NCBI GenBank assembly: GCA_032629725.1
Contig: JAFEVB010000020.1
Span: forward strand, 456,501 to 520,500
Source of the DNA: Gremmenia infestans
Taxonomy: Eukaryota; Ascomycota; Leotiomycetes; Helotiales; Hamatocanthoscyphaceae
DNA: 64,000 nt
Direction: 5' to 3'
In this document: piece by piece, positions 10,483 through 22,642 of the stretch
How positions within the stretch are numbered: the stretch's first letter is position 1
Layout: the number at the start of each line of letters is the position of its first letter
Notes under the pieces: model-generated
The model's database searches: none
What the model was told of the DNA's origin: nothing
What the model saw: the letters and a program-made list of their open reading frames with translations, nothing else
Translations under genes and position numbers: made by a program

Positions 10483-11685
10483 TTAAAGATCCGACTTGTC
10501 AAGGTAATAAGTGCTTTTTGCACGACTTGTATACCACGTGTGTAGACTACTTGTACAGTATTGGCCTACATCAGATTACTCCGGATACGCACCGAAACCT
10601 AACTTTGCCCAGGTTCGCCCAGCCGTTCAGGTCAACTTCTCATCTGCCCTCTCGAAAATGAATGCACTGGTTGCGGCGGGCACATTTGATATGGCAGTCA
10701 GACCGCGCAGAAAATTCATATCCTCAATGCAAACCAAAGATCCGTCATGACGATGGCTGAAGCACTATGATGAAGGAAGTCGTGCTAAGACAGCCAGCAG
10801 TGCTGGCGACTGAAGTCTCTGATGTCCCGATTTCTGCGTCTGCGTAACATAGCCGTTAGTTGATGATCGCGGACTATGCCCACTACACTACACAGTTGAT
10901 CGCTTACTTGAGACACCCCTGTCGCTTGTTCTCACCCTGCGGAATAGTTTCCATATAACAAGAACGGTTGGTGGAAGATTGGCTATGATGGCGATGATGG
11001 CGATAAGTGACTCGGTGGAAAACATGATCTATGAGAGTAACTGCCACTCTGTCAACCGGGCTCAGATGCGAATGAATCATGTCTTAAGGTTCTCGTGTTT
11101 ATTATATAGTAAAATCCAATCAACTATGTTGTTGCGAATTCTGGAATCGAAGAAAAATGTCTAGTTTAAAAAAAGCGTTTTTTCTTTCGCACCGCATTTG
11201 GGCACAACGTCAAAGCTTCGCACCATACTTGGTTGTACGAAGTAGAACTTTGGAAACCACCAAATAAGCTGGTCCTAAATTATGTCCGATATTTGCATGT
11301 ACGATACTTGGGTAGCATCCCGAGACATTGTAGAAATCTCCAATCATGATGCGTGATAAACGTAGGGTCCGAGCATACCTACAGTACAAGCCGGGCGAGT
11401 TGTAGGGGTCGGCTCAGCTCTAAGTAATTTCCGCACGCGATCATGTGGAGAAAGCCCTGCCGGCTTGCCAATAAGTATCCCAGCATGTAAGAAGTCCAAC
11501 ACACAAAGTCCAACACACAGCCACGCCTTGGCGACAGACTTGGGTTGAGCCAATTACATTAGATTGCCCTCTGCCCTTACATCCAAATACGAATTGATAC
11601 TAAAATCTGTCGCGCCACTTCATCCCGACTTTTTGGGAGCCAGCACACTGTCTATCCGGCGAAGTTTATTGAAAGCTCAATAACA
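10483..11685. other. Intergenic
   Basis: No gene assigned. A frame at 10511-10750 is open but matches nothing I know and has no ATG-started family motif. Stretches around 10980-11010 are GATGGC-rich simple sequence. Confidence 0.4.
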
Positions 11686-14050
11686 ATGTCTGACGCTCGA
11701 TCGATATCGGACGCCGAGTGGGAGGTGCATAAAAAGAATATTAGCAGGTTGTATCAGAACCAACCTTTGAGTACAGTCATGGTAGTCATGGAGCAAGATC
11801 ACGGCTTTATTGCAAAGCTAGTCACCCAACTTCCAAAATAAACTCACAATCAAGCTGACATGGTTTGAAGGAAATATCAATACATCCGGAAATTCAAGCA
11901 ATGGAAGCTTTCAAAACTCCACGGTTGAGAAATGGAAATTCGTGGCTCGAAAATTGGAGAAGCGGAAGCATGAAAGCAAAGAGAGCGCGACATCTATTAA
12001 CGGGAAATTAATCCCAAACAAAAACATCCGGAAAGAAATATCCAGATATTGTTCTCTTTCTTCTTCTTATACTACACTCCATACAGGTAAATGGTAGCAA
12101 ACCAGCTTCTGACAAATCCACAACTGAATATTTCAAAGCCCCGAGTCTGGAACCACTTCCTGGGGTCGAAGTTTGCACGCCAGCAGGAGGGGCAAGCAGG
12201 CTTCAAATGTAGATACCTTCATATTCCATGGTTTGTGTTCGAGATATTATTTCACTCACATGGTCTGTACTCATTCTATGGCTCTAATGATTCTCCTCTA
12301 ATATTCCGCCAGCAATCTAGTTTACGCAGAGACAACCTCATCGGCAATATCCTGCGCTATCCGCATGGAACGATCGAAACTTTCCTGGGTTTCTTGACAT
12401 CTATAGCATAAACTCGCCCGTGCCTCAGAAGCAACTCCCAGAGCAACAATGGAGCCTCCATGGCGTCGAAGCAACACCCCAGACAGATGTCGTGTTCGAA
12501 TTTTTGTCAGGGAATTCCAAACCCTATTTTAGCACTTCCATCGAAGCAACGGATGAATTCCAAAGTTCACTTACTCCTCATACCTCCGACGAAGAAGCGC
12601 GATCCCTATTTCCAGCGTATGAAAATGGAAGGACGGCCATTCAAGCCGCAGCTCAGGGAGGACATGCTGAAATTCTTCGAATACTGAGAGATCTTGGTGC
12701 CGACGTAAACGCCAAAGCTAGCCCGAGAGGCGGAAGAACTTGCCTCCAAGCAGCCGCTGAGAACAGCGATACTGAGATGATCCGTCTTCTCTTAAAATTT
12801 CGTGCCGAGGTGAACGCGCCAGCTGCTAGTGAAATGGGGAGGACTGCGCTTCAAGCAGCTGTAGTACAAGGGTACAACAGCGCCAAAGTCGATATTCTTC
12901 TTAATGCTGGTGCAGACATCAACGCCGCAACCATTAAATCAAAGGGCATGTCAGCTCTTTATGGTGCTGTACGTAACAATGATCTCGAACTAAATCGCCG
13001 GCCCCTGGTCACTGGGGATCCCAACGGGGCAACAAGTCGGCATCCACCAATTGTCAAGGCAGCGAAATTTGGGATTTCGACCTTGTCAGGTCTCTTATTG
13101 ACGCAGGTGCCGATGCTAATGCTCTTAGACAGAAAGAAAGATGTCTATTCGCATTGCAAGCAGCTGTGGGAGGTGGCAACATCGAAGTTATTCGGATTTT
13201 GCTCGAAGCTCAGGTGGATGTTAATGCTTCGACCTTCACAAATCCTTCAACACCTCTGGAACTTGCGATTCTAGAAAATCGAGGGGACATGGTTCGCCTT
13301 CTACTTGCAAATGGCGCAAGTGTCAATCCTGCACCAAGTGTTAAGCGTCCCGCAACCACAGCCCTTGGTGAAGCGTTGGCCCAATTTTCGGCAAATCTTG
13401 TCATCGTCGAAGATTTGATTAAGGCTGGCGCAGAAATTAATAGAGGATGCGACTATGGCCTACCACTTTATGCTGCGGCATATAATTATCCATTGACCAA
13501 ACATCTGCTGGATGCCAGAGCAAATGTGAACGGGCAATGGCCCGGTAAATCTACCGCTCTCCAGCGGGCATGTGCTGGACTCAATATCGACACTATACGA
13601 CTATTGCTAGGCGCTGGCGCTGATATAAACGCGCCTGCAAGTCCAAAGTACGGGAGTACCGCTCTTCAAGCAGCGGTCCGGCGTGGTAACCCCCCTATCG
13701 TCAACTTACTATCACAACATGGCGCAAACTGCAATGAGCTGGCCGCAGAATTCCATGGCGCTACTGCACTCCAGTTTGCCGCGCTGGAGGGGTAGAATTT
13801 CTATCGTGTTGCTACTACTCCGGGCTGGGGCTGAGATAAATGCGGCTCCTTCAATAACAGGAGGGAGAACTGCCCTGGAAGCAGCAGCAGAGCATGGCCG
13901 TCTCGATGTAGTGTCATTGCTTTGAAAAATGATACTGATATGGATGGGCTTAATACATGGTGTCAGAGGGCAGCGAAATTGGCGGCAGCAAATGACCATG
14001 TCATTATTTCAAGACTTCTGCGAGAGTACAAGCAAAAAGATACAGAATAG
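11686..14050 (+). pseudogene. Clr5-domain/ankyrin-repeat gene, broken
   Basis: The ATG at 11686 opens a Clr5-like DNA-binding domain (AEWEVHKKNISRLYQNQ, then MEQDHGF), which continues in another frame with KYQYIRKFKQW and VEKWKFVARKLEKRK. A linker (about 12090-12600) leads to a long ankyrin array from about 12640 with repeated GRTALQAA, LLLGAGADIN-type units. I see single-base frame breaks at about 13068 and about 13793, a break inside the Clr5 region near 11910, and an in-frame TGA at about 13922 before the last segment (LAAANDHVIISRLLREY) ending at 14050. Clr5 plus ankyrin fusions are common in Leotiomycetes and Sordariomycetes. Introns may account for the Clr5-region break, but not readily for those within ankyrin repeats. 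An intact Clr5 gene lies at 58597. Confidence 0.75.
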
Positions 14051-15027
14051 AAGAAGCAAAATCCTAAATAAGATCTTACATACCGTAGATATTGCACTCC
14101 TTTGAGTGATAGGCACCCAATTAATGCAAGATGATAGTCTAATGTAAGAAAAATCTTCACATCTTAAAACATCAAGGTGTAATATATTGTCGGATAGTAT
14201 CTCAACTGGAAGTATTGTAAGGCGGCCTAGAGGAAACAACCGGGGCGGCGGCGGAATGTCCCCCACCTGGCTCAACTCATAGTGCCTAAAAATTGGATTC
14301 ATGGTTTCTTCTGGCGATTCTCCTCCTTCATGTACGCAGTCTCCCACGAAAAACCCTGGACGAGGTGCGCGGATAGCAATTTCATCGAAGTTGGTGACCG
14401 TAATGGCAGCTTTTTCGAAGCTAGTGATGTTGCAGCTCCGGTTACAAACATACAATGGTAGTAAGATGGAGGAGAGAAGGAAATTCGGGGAAATAGGCTT
14501 TTATTTATCGAATATAAGGGAGGAACCCGTTTTGCCGCAGGCAAAGACGGAGAAGGGACCATGTCCTCGATTAGTCAGCAAATATTTTTCGACTCATTTC
14601 TTAAATTATGGTACACGCTAGCTCCTTGTAGGGCAAAAAGTATCGCGCTTTCTTTTTTGGCAATATCGCCTTACATATATAGATCAGTACCTTGGAAACA
14701 CTCTTCTGACTTCTTAATATGAGTTACAATTTATATTATACTGATTTACTTTGCTACTCATATATATAAAATACTTTCAGATTGCACGTAACGAAACTGA
14801 CTACTTCGTAATACAGACAAATTGGAGGGCTAAATGTATTGAAACTTACGGAGATAACAGAAGTAAGGGTTTAGAGGAACGATGGAAAAATAAGTGAAGA
14901 CAAAAAATAGAAGCCAACGCTCACTTGATTGTTAGTGCTGTTGACTTCAGAAATATCACGACACGTGCGTGACTCAGGGGCTAAGGCTAATTTGTAGTGG
15001 GGCGAGTACAGTAATCACGAAAAGTTC
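14051..15027. other. Intergenic with possible F-box remnant
   Basis: No intact gene. The minus strand at about 14150-14260 can be read as LPVEILSDNILHLDV, reminiscent of an F-box start, but no ATG-started frame or downstream repeats support a gene. 14640-14830 is AT-rich. The last bases are upstream of the amidohydrolase gene. Confidence 0.35.
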
Positions 15028-17145
15028 ATGTCTCAACTGCCTATCTTGCCTTTCCGCCAGTGCAATATTTATCTGCAATTGGTAGTCCTCGCACAGGAGA
15101 TGGCTTGGTCTAGGAGTCTTGCTGTCGTTGGAGTATTTGGTGCTGCGCTAATTGCTCTTATTGCCGGCTTCGTTCTCACCGATATCAGGAGCTCCAAATC
15201 CACTCTTTATTGTGTCGCCAGCCCAACATCATATAACATCACAACCCTCAATGCCTCGCATCCTACAGCAAAATGCTTTCGTGTTGAAAATGGGCTGTTC
15301 ACCGAAGTTCTGACTGACTTTCCCGCCCCCTTTTCCAACGAGATTACGTACCTGGACGGACATATCCTTCCTGGGATGATCGAGTCACATGGTCATATTC
15401 TGCAGTATGGTGAGATGCTGGAATCAGTGTCCTTATATGAAGCTGAAAGTTTGGGGGAAGTGAAAGCAAGGATCAAGGAGTTCTTGAGAAAGCATGCTGG
15501 TGAGGGTTATGGCACACGTGACAAATGGGTGAGAGGCATTGGGTGGGACCAGAAGTACTTTGGGGGTGTGATGCCTACTGCTGTGAGAATATGATTTCGT
15601 TTTATTCACTACACTTTTGCTAACAAATGTGCAGGAAGAACTGGGAGAAGATCCAGAACTTAGAGATCTTTACATGATGCTTGACCGAGTCGACGTACAT
15701 TGCGTACTCACATCCCAGAAGGTCCTTGATCTCCTTCCCAATCCGCTGCCAGAAGCACCTCCCGGAGGAGTCATTGTCACCGATCCGGGCCCTGGTGTTT
15801 TCTGCGACAATGCCATGGATACTATAATCTTCCCTGTCGCGCCAAAACCAGACGTAGCACAAAAGACGAGATGGTTTAAGACAGCTATGGCCGAGCTAAA
15901 CAAAGTCGGGATAGTGGGAGCAGGAGATGCGGGAATGCGACCAGAAGATATTGCAATCTTAGAGAACATGGCGGAAAGTGGTGAGCTGACAATGAGAGTC
16001 AACGTCATGCTTGAATGTGCGGAGAGGAACACTTTTTGCCCGGAGGAAACGAAGATCCTAAAATTCCTTGACGAGCCGAAGAGTTTAGGTGGAAATATGT
16101 TGATGCTTGGGGGAGTAAAGCTGTTCGCGGATGGAGCGCTTGGTTCCTGGGGTGCGGCGTTACTTCAACCCTATTCGGATAGGCCTGACATGAGTGGCAC
16201 GATGCTGATCAACGAGACGGATTTGACAAATGTGGTGAAGCATGTGAGTAATTCAGCACAGAAATTCTGGAACTCTACCTAACAGATCAAGTGGTACGGT
16301 GCCGGATTTCAAGTAAATATACATGCTATTGGCGACCGCGCAAATCGAGCTGCGGTGGATGCTTTTGAAAAGGTTCTCGGGTCTAACTGCAACGGTTGCA
16401 ATCAAGAAAGAAGGCTCCGAATTGAGCATGCCCAGATCATTGTATTTGATTTCCCGTCCCGAATCGTCTGCAGGTGTTGGGGCTAACTTCGAATCAGAAC
16501 CCTAGGGACCAAATGCGTATCGCAAAGTTGGGTATCATCCCTAGCATCCAACCCACTCACGCAACTTCCGACATGGCCTACGCTCTCGCACGTCTCGGAG
16601 AAGAGCGGCTAGCAAACTCTGCCTATCGCATGCGCTCTCTCTTTCCGCCTCCTTCCTACCCCTATCCGTATCCAGGGCCAGTCCTTGGTTCGGACTTTCC
16701 TGTCGAGCCCCCTTCTCCATTTGCTGGAATGTACGCCGCTGTGACTAGGCTCTCTCCCTCCACGGGGGCTTCTCCAGCTGGAGAAGAAGGATGGTTTCCC
16801 GATGAGAAGTTGTCTGTAGAACAAGCATTGCGAGGCTTCACGACCAATGGTGCATATGGGTGGCTAAAGGAGGATATTACTGGGGCGATTGAAGTAGGGA
16901 AGTGGGCGGACTGGGTGGTTATTGATAGAGATATATTTGTGGACGAGAGCGGCAAGAGTCTGAGGGACGTTGAGGTTCGCAGCACCTGGGTAGCGGGTAA
17001 GAATGTCTTCTCATCGAAGCAGACCGGCGACTGCGATCAAACTGGATTCCTTGACCGTCTTGAGAAGTTCACAGTATGCGTTGTTGAGAGAATACAGGGC
17101 TCGAGGGCGACATGTGGTTGGCCACTTATCGGAGCTCGTGAGTGA
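15028..17145 (+). CDS. Amidohydrolase-3 family hydrolase, N-terminally anchored
   Basis: Metal-dependent amidohydrolase (YtcJ/LAF3-like, amidohydrolase_3) acting on an unknown amide or related bond. Exons: 15028-15582, 15635-16243, 16286-16441 and 16498-17145; introns are 52, 42 and 56 nt. Product about 655 residues. An alternative ATG at 15100 gives a protein 24 residues shorter that starts right before a hydrophobic segment (AVVGVFGAALIALIAGFVL), so the enzyme is probably secretory or membrane-anchored. Metal-site motifs in order: SHGHI (HxH), LFADGALGSWGA, HAIGDRA, RIEHAQI and GSDFPVE with the C-terminal Asp. The last intron uses the CAG at 16495-16497 after GCTAAC; this joins AQII to NPRDQ as expected for the family. 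It is convergent with the tyrosinase gene and may be part of that locus. Confidence 0.88.
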
Positions 17146-17201
17146 GAGAAGCTCTCCTCATCCTACAAGTTGATTAGAAAGCCGTAATAAATATCAACAC
17201 A

Positions 17202-17492
17202 ATGCACCTGGGTACGTATAATTCAATTTTCTAAACACGTGCCTTGCACTCCTGGCATCTAGAGCGCATCTACGAGCTCCGATACCCGACTCTCAGATCT
17301 GATCAGCCTGATTACACGAAACTGGAATGCACCGGCCTGAGATACATAGACAGCCAACAGAAAGTTGATAGAGTCAATGAGTAAGTGCATAATTCTTCAT
17401 CGCTCAATCACCTTCCCGTTCGGCCCAGATTCACGGGTTCTCACTTGAATAGGACTACACCAACTAACCATGCTCAATATGCATACTCATAA
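17202..17492 (+). CDS. Possible 63-residue spliced small protein
   Basis: Between the convergent amidohydrolase and tyrosinase genes, three exons (17202-17211, 17263-17380, 17429-17492) splice in frame through introns with GTACGT..TAG and GTAAGT..CAG ends. The product starts MHLERIYELRYP, contains TKLECTGLRYID and ends HAQYAYS. It has no signal peptide or known domain. The end overlaps the tyrosinase coding sequence by 19 bases on the opposite strand. It could be a chance assembly or the leftover of another gene; expression data would decide. Confidence 0.3.
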
Positions 17493-18947
17493 CATAAAAT
17501 CCCCGACTGCGTGTCTATGACCTCTTCGACCGCAATCTTTGGTGCTAGTGCCCCCATTTCTAGCTGATCCTGCAACGAAGCCGCCTCCTTACTATGCCTA
17601 GAACTCGCCCCATTATACTCACGTCGCCGCCCCGGCTCCACATATTGCCATTTCCACCATAGCCGATCCAGCTGCGCATGGTGCAGGAAAAACACGGGAT
17701 CTGGGATACACTATTAAACAACTGCTACGCACTTTCAGAGTTTGAGGACTTACCATTCGGCGCTGTATCAGAGAAAAAGTCTCCTAGCACTCCATGCGGC
17801 ATCGCTAGGTGCGGCCCGTTCTCCATGCCTAGATTGAAAGCATTGTATTCTGGCATTGCCATTATATTTGCAATTGCATCCTAGTGAAGAAGGGATGTTA
17901 GTTTTACTAATCCAAAGGTATTTTGCGGGTACGAATGAAATGACTCGACAGCCGAGGAACATGCTGTATAATTCCTGAAGCACCTAGAATATAGAAAATG
18001 ACTCGAAAGCTGAGGAACATCTTGTAGACCTCCTGAAATACCAAGAACATGGAAAAGAGATTACTGCCATCTTCAACAACCTACCTCGGATACACGCGCG
18101 CTGTAGTACTTCTCCATATCATCAGGTGCCTGGAAGCCACGGGAGAGGCAATGCGGCTTTGCCTCGTCAGCATAGTATTGCACCTGGAGGTTTGCAAAAG
18201 GTCCATCCGTTACGCAGCTTGCAGTATTAACCGTTCGGACCCCGGTAGCATTACCGTCACCGCCAAAACCAGTGATAGGGTCCCAGATTGGGGCGGCGGG
18301 AAGGTCGTGGACGTTAAGTTGCCAGTCGAAAAAGCTGCGAAGAGTTAGCGAGGCAGAAATACAGTGGGAACGAGACGTACACAAGGGATCCCGAATAGTG
18401 GCAAACATCACGGAGCTTTGCTTCGTAGACGTGGAGGAAGTAGCGGTGCCAGGCGAGAAAGGGTGCGGCGTAATGAGCTGGAGAAAATAGGATGTATTAG
18501 TCAACTGTAAGCACGCACTTTTCCAAGATATGCCTCACCACTCATCCCTTTATTGTTATGTGTCCACGGGAAGTCTTCAAACACCGTCTGATTGCGGCCT
18601 ATGACGGACGGCGTCTTGGTGAGGCACACGACGGCATCGAGGTACGCCAATTTCTCATCCGTACTCAGTGTACGCCATTCACGACGCACTGAGGGGTTTT
18701 GGCAGCTTTGGGATGATGATGCGGACTTGTGTACATTCGACGGTCGCACGTATATTATTGTTCCAGCAGCAACTACGACGACACCAACAACTGCAATGCA
18801 GCACAGGGCGACTACAAACCATAAACGCCGGTACACAGGTATATAGTCGGAGACTTTGCTTCTCTCTTCTTTGGCGTATGCATCTTGCTCCTCTTCTGAG
18901 AGTAGTGGACGTGTTTGCGCAACATTCTCGAAGCTCGCCGTCGCCAT
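17474..18947 (-). CDS. Membrane-anchored tyrosinase (type-3 copper oxidase)
   Basis: Oxidises phenols, likely tyrosine-type side chains. Five exons on the minus strand: 18539-18947, 18381-18477, 18085-18334, 17754-17880 and 17474-17700; 369 residues. N-terminal cytosolic segment with PLLSEEE (residues 14-20), one membrane span near 43-67, then the catalytic domain on the lumenal side. Copper A ligands are likely His130 (WTHNN), His138 (AHYAAPF) and His147 (AWHRYF); copper B His276 and His281 (NGPHLAMPHG) and His302 (FFLHHAQLDRLW). It is shorter than melanin tyrosinases and resembles UstQ-like cluster enzymes in size and anchoring. It is divergent from the O-methyltransferase (587-bp shared promoter) and lies near a UstYa-family gene. 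The upstream in-frame start at 18998 is TTG, so 18947 is used. Confidence 0.9.
17940..18055. repeat. Tandem duplication, 2 x 58 bp, in a tyrosinase intron
   Basis: Two adjacent 58-base units (17940-17997 and 17998-18055), both starting ATGACTCGA and containing GAGGAACAT, TCCTGAA and GAAA at matching places. About four-fifths of bases agree by eye. They lie wholly inside the third tyrosinase intron and make it unusually long (about 200 nt against 50-70 for the others). Confidence 0.75.
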
Positions 18948-19533
18948 TGTTTTGGGGGCCACCAGAAGATCAAAAATATGTCTGATTGGAAGGTTCAAAA
19001 GATGCGCATATACAGTATCACGCCTTACGAACTATTGATGCGAACATGCCAGGCAAGATGACTAACAACTACAAGCAGTAATGGTATCGAGGCAACAAAT
19101 ACTACCCTACGGAGAAACTCCACATTTATTTACAAGGTAGCATACCAGGGTTTGCATCGCTACCGAGGCTACTTATCGCCATCCTTGCATGAACAACCCT
19201 TTCCCTGCACATTGATACAAGCCTTAAAGTTTGTTCTTTTTATTGGTACAAACCCTTGCTATGCTCCCTGTATAACCTTTTGCGGGGTGGATTTATGTTT
19301 CTCAAAACGGAAACAAACCGGACGGTAGATCAATAATCCCGTGCCGCAACAGTACTTTATCACTCCTCTTTTCCGCATCAAAAGAGGGTTGGTTATAGCT
19401 GCCTTCAGACTTGAGCTCTATTTGTTTCAGTGAAAAGGAGCGGAGCAAAAAAAGTTCACTATCGTGCTCCCTTGTATTATTGTTTCGATTTTCCAGTCAA
19501 TTTATTTTCCGCAAAGTCCGATTTGGAAACGCC
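18948..19533. promoter_or_regulatory. Divergent promoter, tyrosinase/O-methyltransferase
   Basis: 586 bases between the tyrosinase start (minus) and the O-methyltransferase start (plus). No other gene is seen. The head-to-head layout suggests shared control; I cannot name a specific binding site. Confidence 0.45.
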
Positions 19534-21041
19534 ATGTCATCTAGAATCGCAGAGCTCGGAGCTCTGATATCTTCCAACACGCAGAAGATTGATGAGTATC
19601 TAGTCGCTAATTCGCTACCGTCACCATCGTTCGAGGAAGATGGCCCTGTGAAGCTCAACCTGTCCGCCGAACTCGAAAGTGCTCGAAGTGCTTTACTCAA
19701 TGCTACAGCGGAGCTCCAGGCTTTGCTGCAAACTCCAGATGACCTTCTTCGGCCTATTGTATGCATCTCTACCTTTCTGTTTATCTGACGTATTCTTCGC
19801 CAAGCACATTTATATTAACGTACGAACCAGTTAAATGGCACCAGCCTTGAAGCGATTTCTCGCTATGATATGGCTCGTAAGATCCCTGTCGGTGGCTCTA
19901 TCTCTTTCCAGGAGCTAGCCGACCAGTGTGGCCTCTACGAACCTGACGTACGCCGCATCGTACGCTTTGCCATTGCGCACCATTTTGTTTTCCGCGAACC
20001 TCGTAAGGGCTTTGTGGCTCACAGTGCAGCCTCTCGGCGCTTGGTTGATACCCAAGGCGCACGAGACGGGCTTGGTGTTATGTTCGATGATTGCTACCAG
20101 AGTTTTGGGCGGGTATGTTGGCTTCCTCTCCCTTTTTGACTTTTAAGATGCTGTACTGACTCTTGGCAGACTATCGAAGCTATAGAAAAGTACAAGTCAC
20201 AAGATATAGATAAAACAGTAAGCAGCATATGACTTCCCATTGGTTCTACTAGACTTTGTCCAGATTCTCACCAGTGATCTGTTGCTTCATAGGGCTGGGC
20301 ACTCGCCCACGATGGTCAGTCACTCTTCGAGACGTTTGGCAAGCAGCCGGCCAAAGCCAAACGTTTTGCTGGCTCCATGGCAGCCTTCAACGCGTCGCCA
20401 CTTATGTCACACAAGCACATGGCCACCAATTTCCCGTGGGAAACCCTGGGCAATGGTATCGTCGTCGATCTAGGTGGCTCGCACGGTGAGCTCTGCGTCG
20501 CACTCGCGCTTGCCGCTCCCAACCTGCATCTCATCGTGCAAGAACTCCCCCGGACGGTGCAAAGCGTTGACCGTGCCACGCTCCCCGCCGAGGTTGCCCC
20601 ACGTATCGAGTTCATGGAGCACGATTTTTTCACTCCGCAACCCGTCGTTGCAGCCGTTTATACCTTTAGGCAGATCTTCCACAACTGGGCTGATGTGAAC
20701 GTCGTCAAGATCCTTCGCAGTCTGATCCCGGCGTTACGATCAGGGGCACGGGTCCTCGTGCATGACTTGATTCTGCCAGAGCCGGGAAGGTTGCCACTAA
20801 TGCAAGAGCGGCAGATTCGGTATGTTGGGAAATGTAATCATGGTCAAAGGCTGACTACATGCTAATCGATGACCACAGGGCGATGGATATGCTTATGCTT
20901 TCGATTTGCAATGCGAGAGAGCGCGACGAAGAGGATTGGCGGCAGGTATTCGCTGAGGCGGATTCGCGTTTCAAAGTACTGCGTGTTTTCACGCCCAAAG
21001 GAGCTGCCCTCGGGATTGTCGATGTGGTGTGGGAGGGTTAG
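19534..21041 (+). CDS. SAM-dependent O-methyltransferase (COMT type)
   Basis: Methylates a hydroxyl group, typically on an aromatic product. Exons: 19534-19758, 19831-20112, 20170-20217, 20293-20819 and 20879-21041; about 414 residues. The N-terminal half has the winged-helix dimerisation fold region (VGGSISFQELADQCG, RRIVRFAIAHHF). The SAM-binding motif is VVDLGGSHGEL, and the catalytic histidine lies in FRQIFHNWAD, as in plant and fungal COMT-type enzymes. The C-terminal part ends GIVDVVWEG. The ATG at 19534 is used; the longer frame starts at TTG. The stop codon falls inside a telomere-like GGGTTAGGG run. It is divergent from the tyrosinase, which suggests it caps a phenol made or kept by that enzyme. 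Confidence 0.88.
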
Positions 21042-21059
21042 GGTGAGGGTGAGGGTAAG
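21035..21059 (+). repeat. Telomere-like GGGTTAGGG/GGGTGA run
   Basis: A run of GGGTTAGGG followed by GGTGAGGGTGAGGGTAAGG covers the O-methyltransferase stop codon. The fungal telomere unit is TTAGGG; here one exact unit and three variants are present. It may be chance G-rich sequence or an old interstitial telomeric insertion. Confidence 0.5.
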
Positions 21060-22642
21060 GAGAGCCTTTCCGCCAAGTAACATGCAATTGAGTGCATCGG
21101 ACCGAGAACAGAATAAAGCAGCTCTATAGAATGTGCCTGGCTCGTGCAGAACTCTATTTTTATTCTCGGAACACCCTTGTAAAAGAATACAATTCAAGTA
21201 TCTTTCTAATCAGGTTTAGAACCCTGCTTTAGTTGCAATTCTACTTATGATTTTTAGTCCCCGCTCGCTAGTTCCATACGCTTTGTTGGATGACAAAAGA
21301 GGGACCTAATAGAAGCCATAGAAAGTAATATGAGGTAATCATTGAGCTTGTATGCGCCGTACTCGTTTGCTTTGCAGGGGTTGATATGCACAGCTACTAT
21401 AAGAGCAGGGGTTCGCCGAAGTACTCCGTATCTTATCTCTCGATCCACCCTGCACATCATTTTCAAAAATTTCACCTCTCAGAACTTTGAAGACCTTAAG
21501 TTGTTTCTATTCGTCGGCTCGCGGAGGTGTTTTTCAATTGCCGACGAGTTCTCTAACGTTGCTGCAGTAAAGAGGGGCGATGGGGGCAGTACAAGTGTAA
21601 AAAGTGGACTCTAAATGGAGTTATACTTTTAGTCTGCGAGTAAACTTAAATTTACGTGAAAAAATTAGTGTATTCATAAGCTTAACCCAATTTACCTAAC
21701 AGCCAATAAAAAACCACCAATTTGCGTATAGGGAGTTGCTCCGAAATGCTCCCTGCTTCGGCTGCAACTGTGCCACATGTATTCAATGTGCTAGATGTTA
21801 TATGCAGGGATACTTAATCTAGTAGGTTGAGGTCCTCACCGAGATAGGGATAGCCACGGAGTCAATTCCTACGATCAGATGGAAACCGCTTGTCGGCTCG
21901 GGAGGTAAATAAGGTGGCGGGGTACTTACTCGGTAAGCTATGCGGACAGGGGGGTTACCTCCGTAGAAGCTGATATGTACGTCCGTACTAGTTTAGGAAA
22001 ACAATGGCACCAATATTTAATCTTTATATTTAATCTTCCAAGCCCAAGTGGCTCACTAAAGAGCTAAAGAGCTAAAGAGCTGCCATATTGAGTGCCGCCA
22101 CTCGAAACTTGTGCAGTGGGTATCTGCAGTACACGTATAGTGTACAATAATTCGGCCGAACCAAGATTTGGACCCAAGATCCATCCGTGCACAGCGAACC
22201 AGATCTATGGGCTCGTGCTGTGCAACAACGACGTGGAAGCATCACTGTACTATCCCTGTCTCGGTGAGAAAGAACCTTAACGCTTCTGCCACTTGATCGC
22301 ACGGCTTATCATATCCCTTGTAATAACCTCGAATCAAGTAACATCAAGTAACTGATGTTACCCACTGCTTACCACTTCAAGGGATACAATTCTTCAAGTT
22401 TGAAGTTTGCAGTCTGCAGTGATGCAGAATGCTTTGCATGTAAATATAAGCTCGGTGGCTGGCTGTACAGTAAAATATGCTTAAAATTCGTTTACGGAAG
22501 TGGCTCGCAGGCGCCTATCATTATACTGTACTCAGCCCCAGTGACACCGTACAAATACGGCGCACACTCCGACTCCCACTAACATTGATGAACACCTTGT
22601 GCCTTACAGCGACATATTTAGCAACACTTCCCTGCTACACGA
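21060..22642. other. Intergenic, with an 8-bp triplet repeat
   Basis: No gene supported over 1.5 kb. It contains CTAAAGAG repeated three times exactly at 22056-22079. The short Cys-containing frames near 22092-22302 begin at GTG codons and carry no family motif. The right end is downstream of the UstYa-family gene. Confidence 0.45.

Noticed and set aside
14009..14455. Minus-strand ORF of 148 codons with an F-box-like phrase
   Set aside because: Starts at TTG, overlaps the end of the ankyrin pseudogene, and has no further F-box protein features.
16442..16473. A 32-nt intron in the amidohydrolase gene (GTATTT to TGCAG)
   Set aside because: Too short, and it leaves eight extra residues in a conserved segment; the 56-nt choice ending at 16497 has a perfect branch site and restores the motif.
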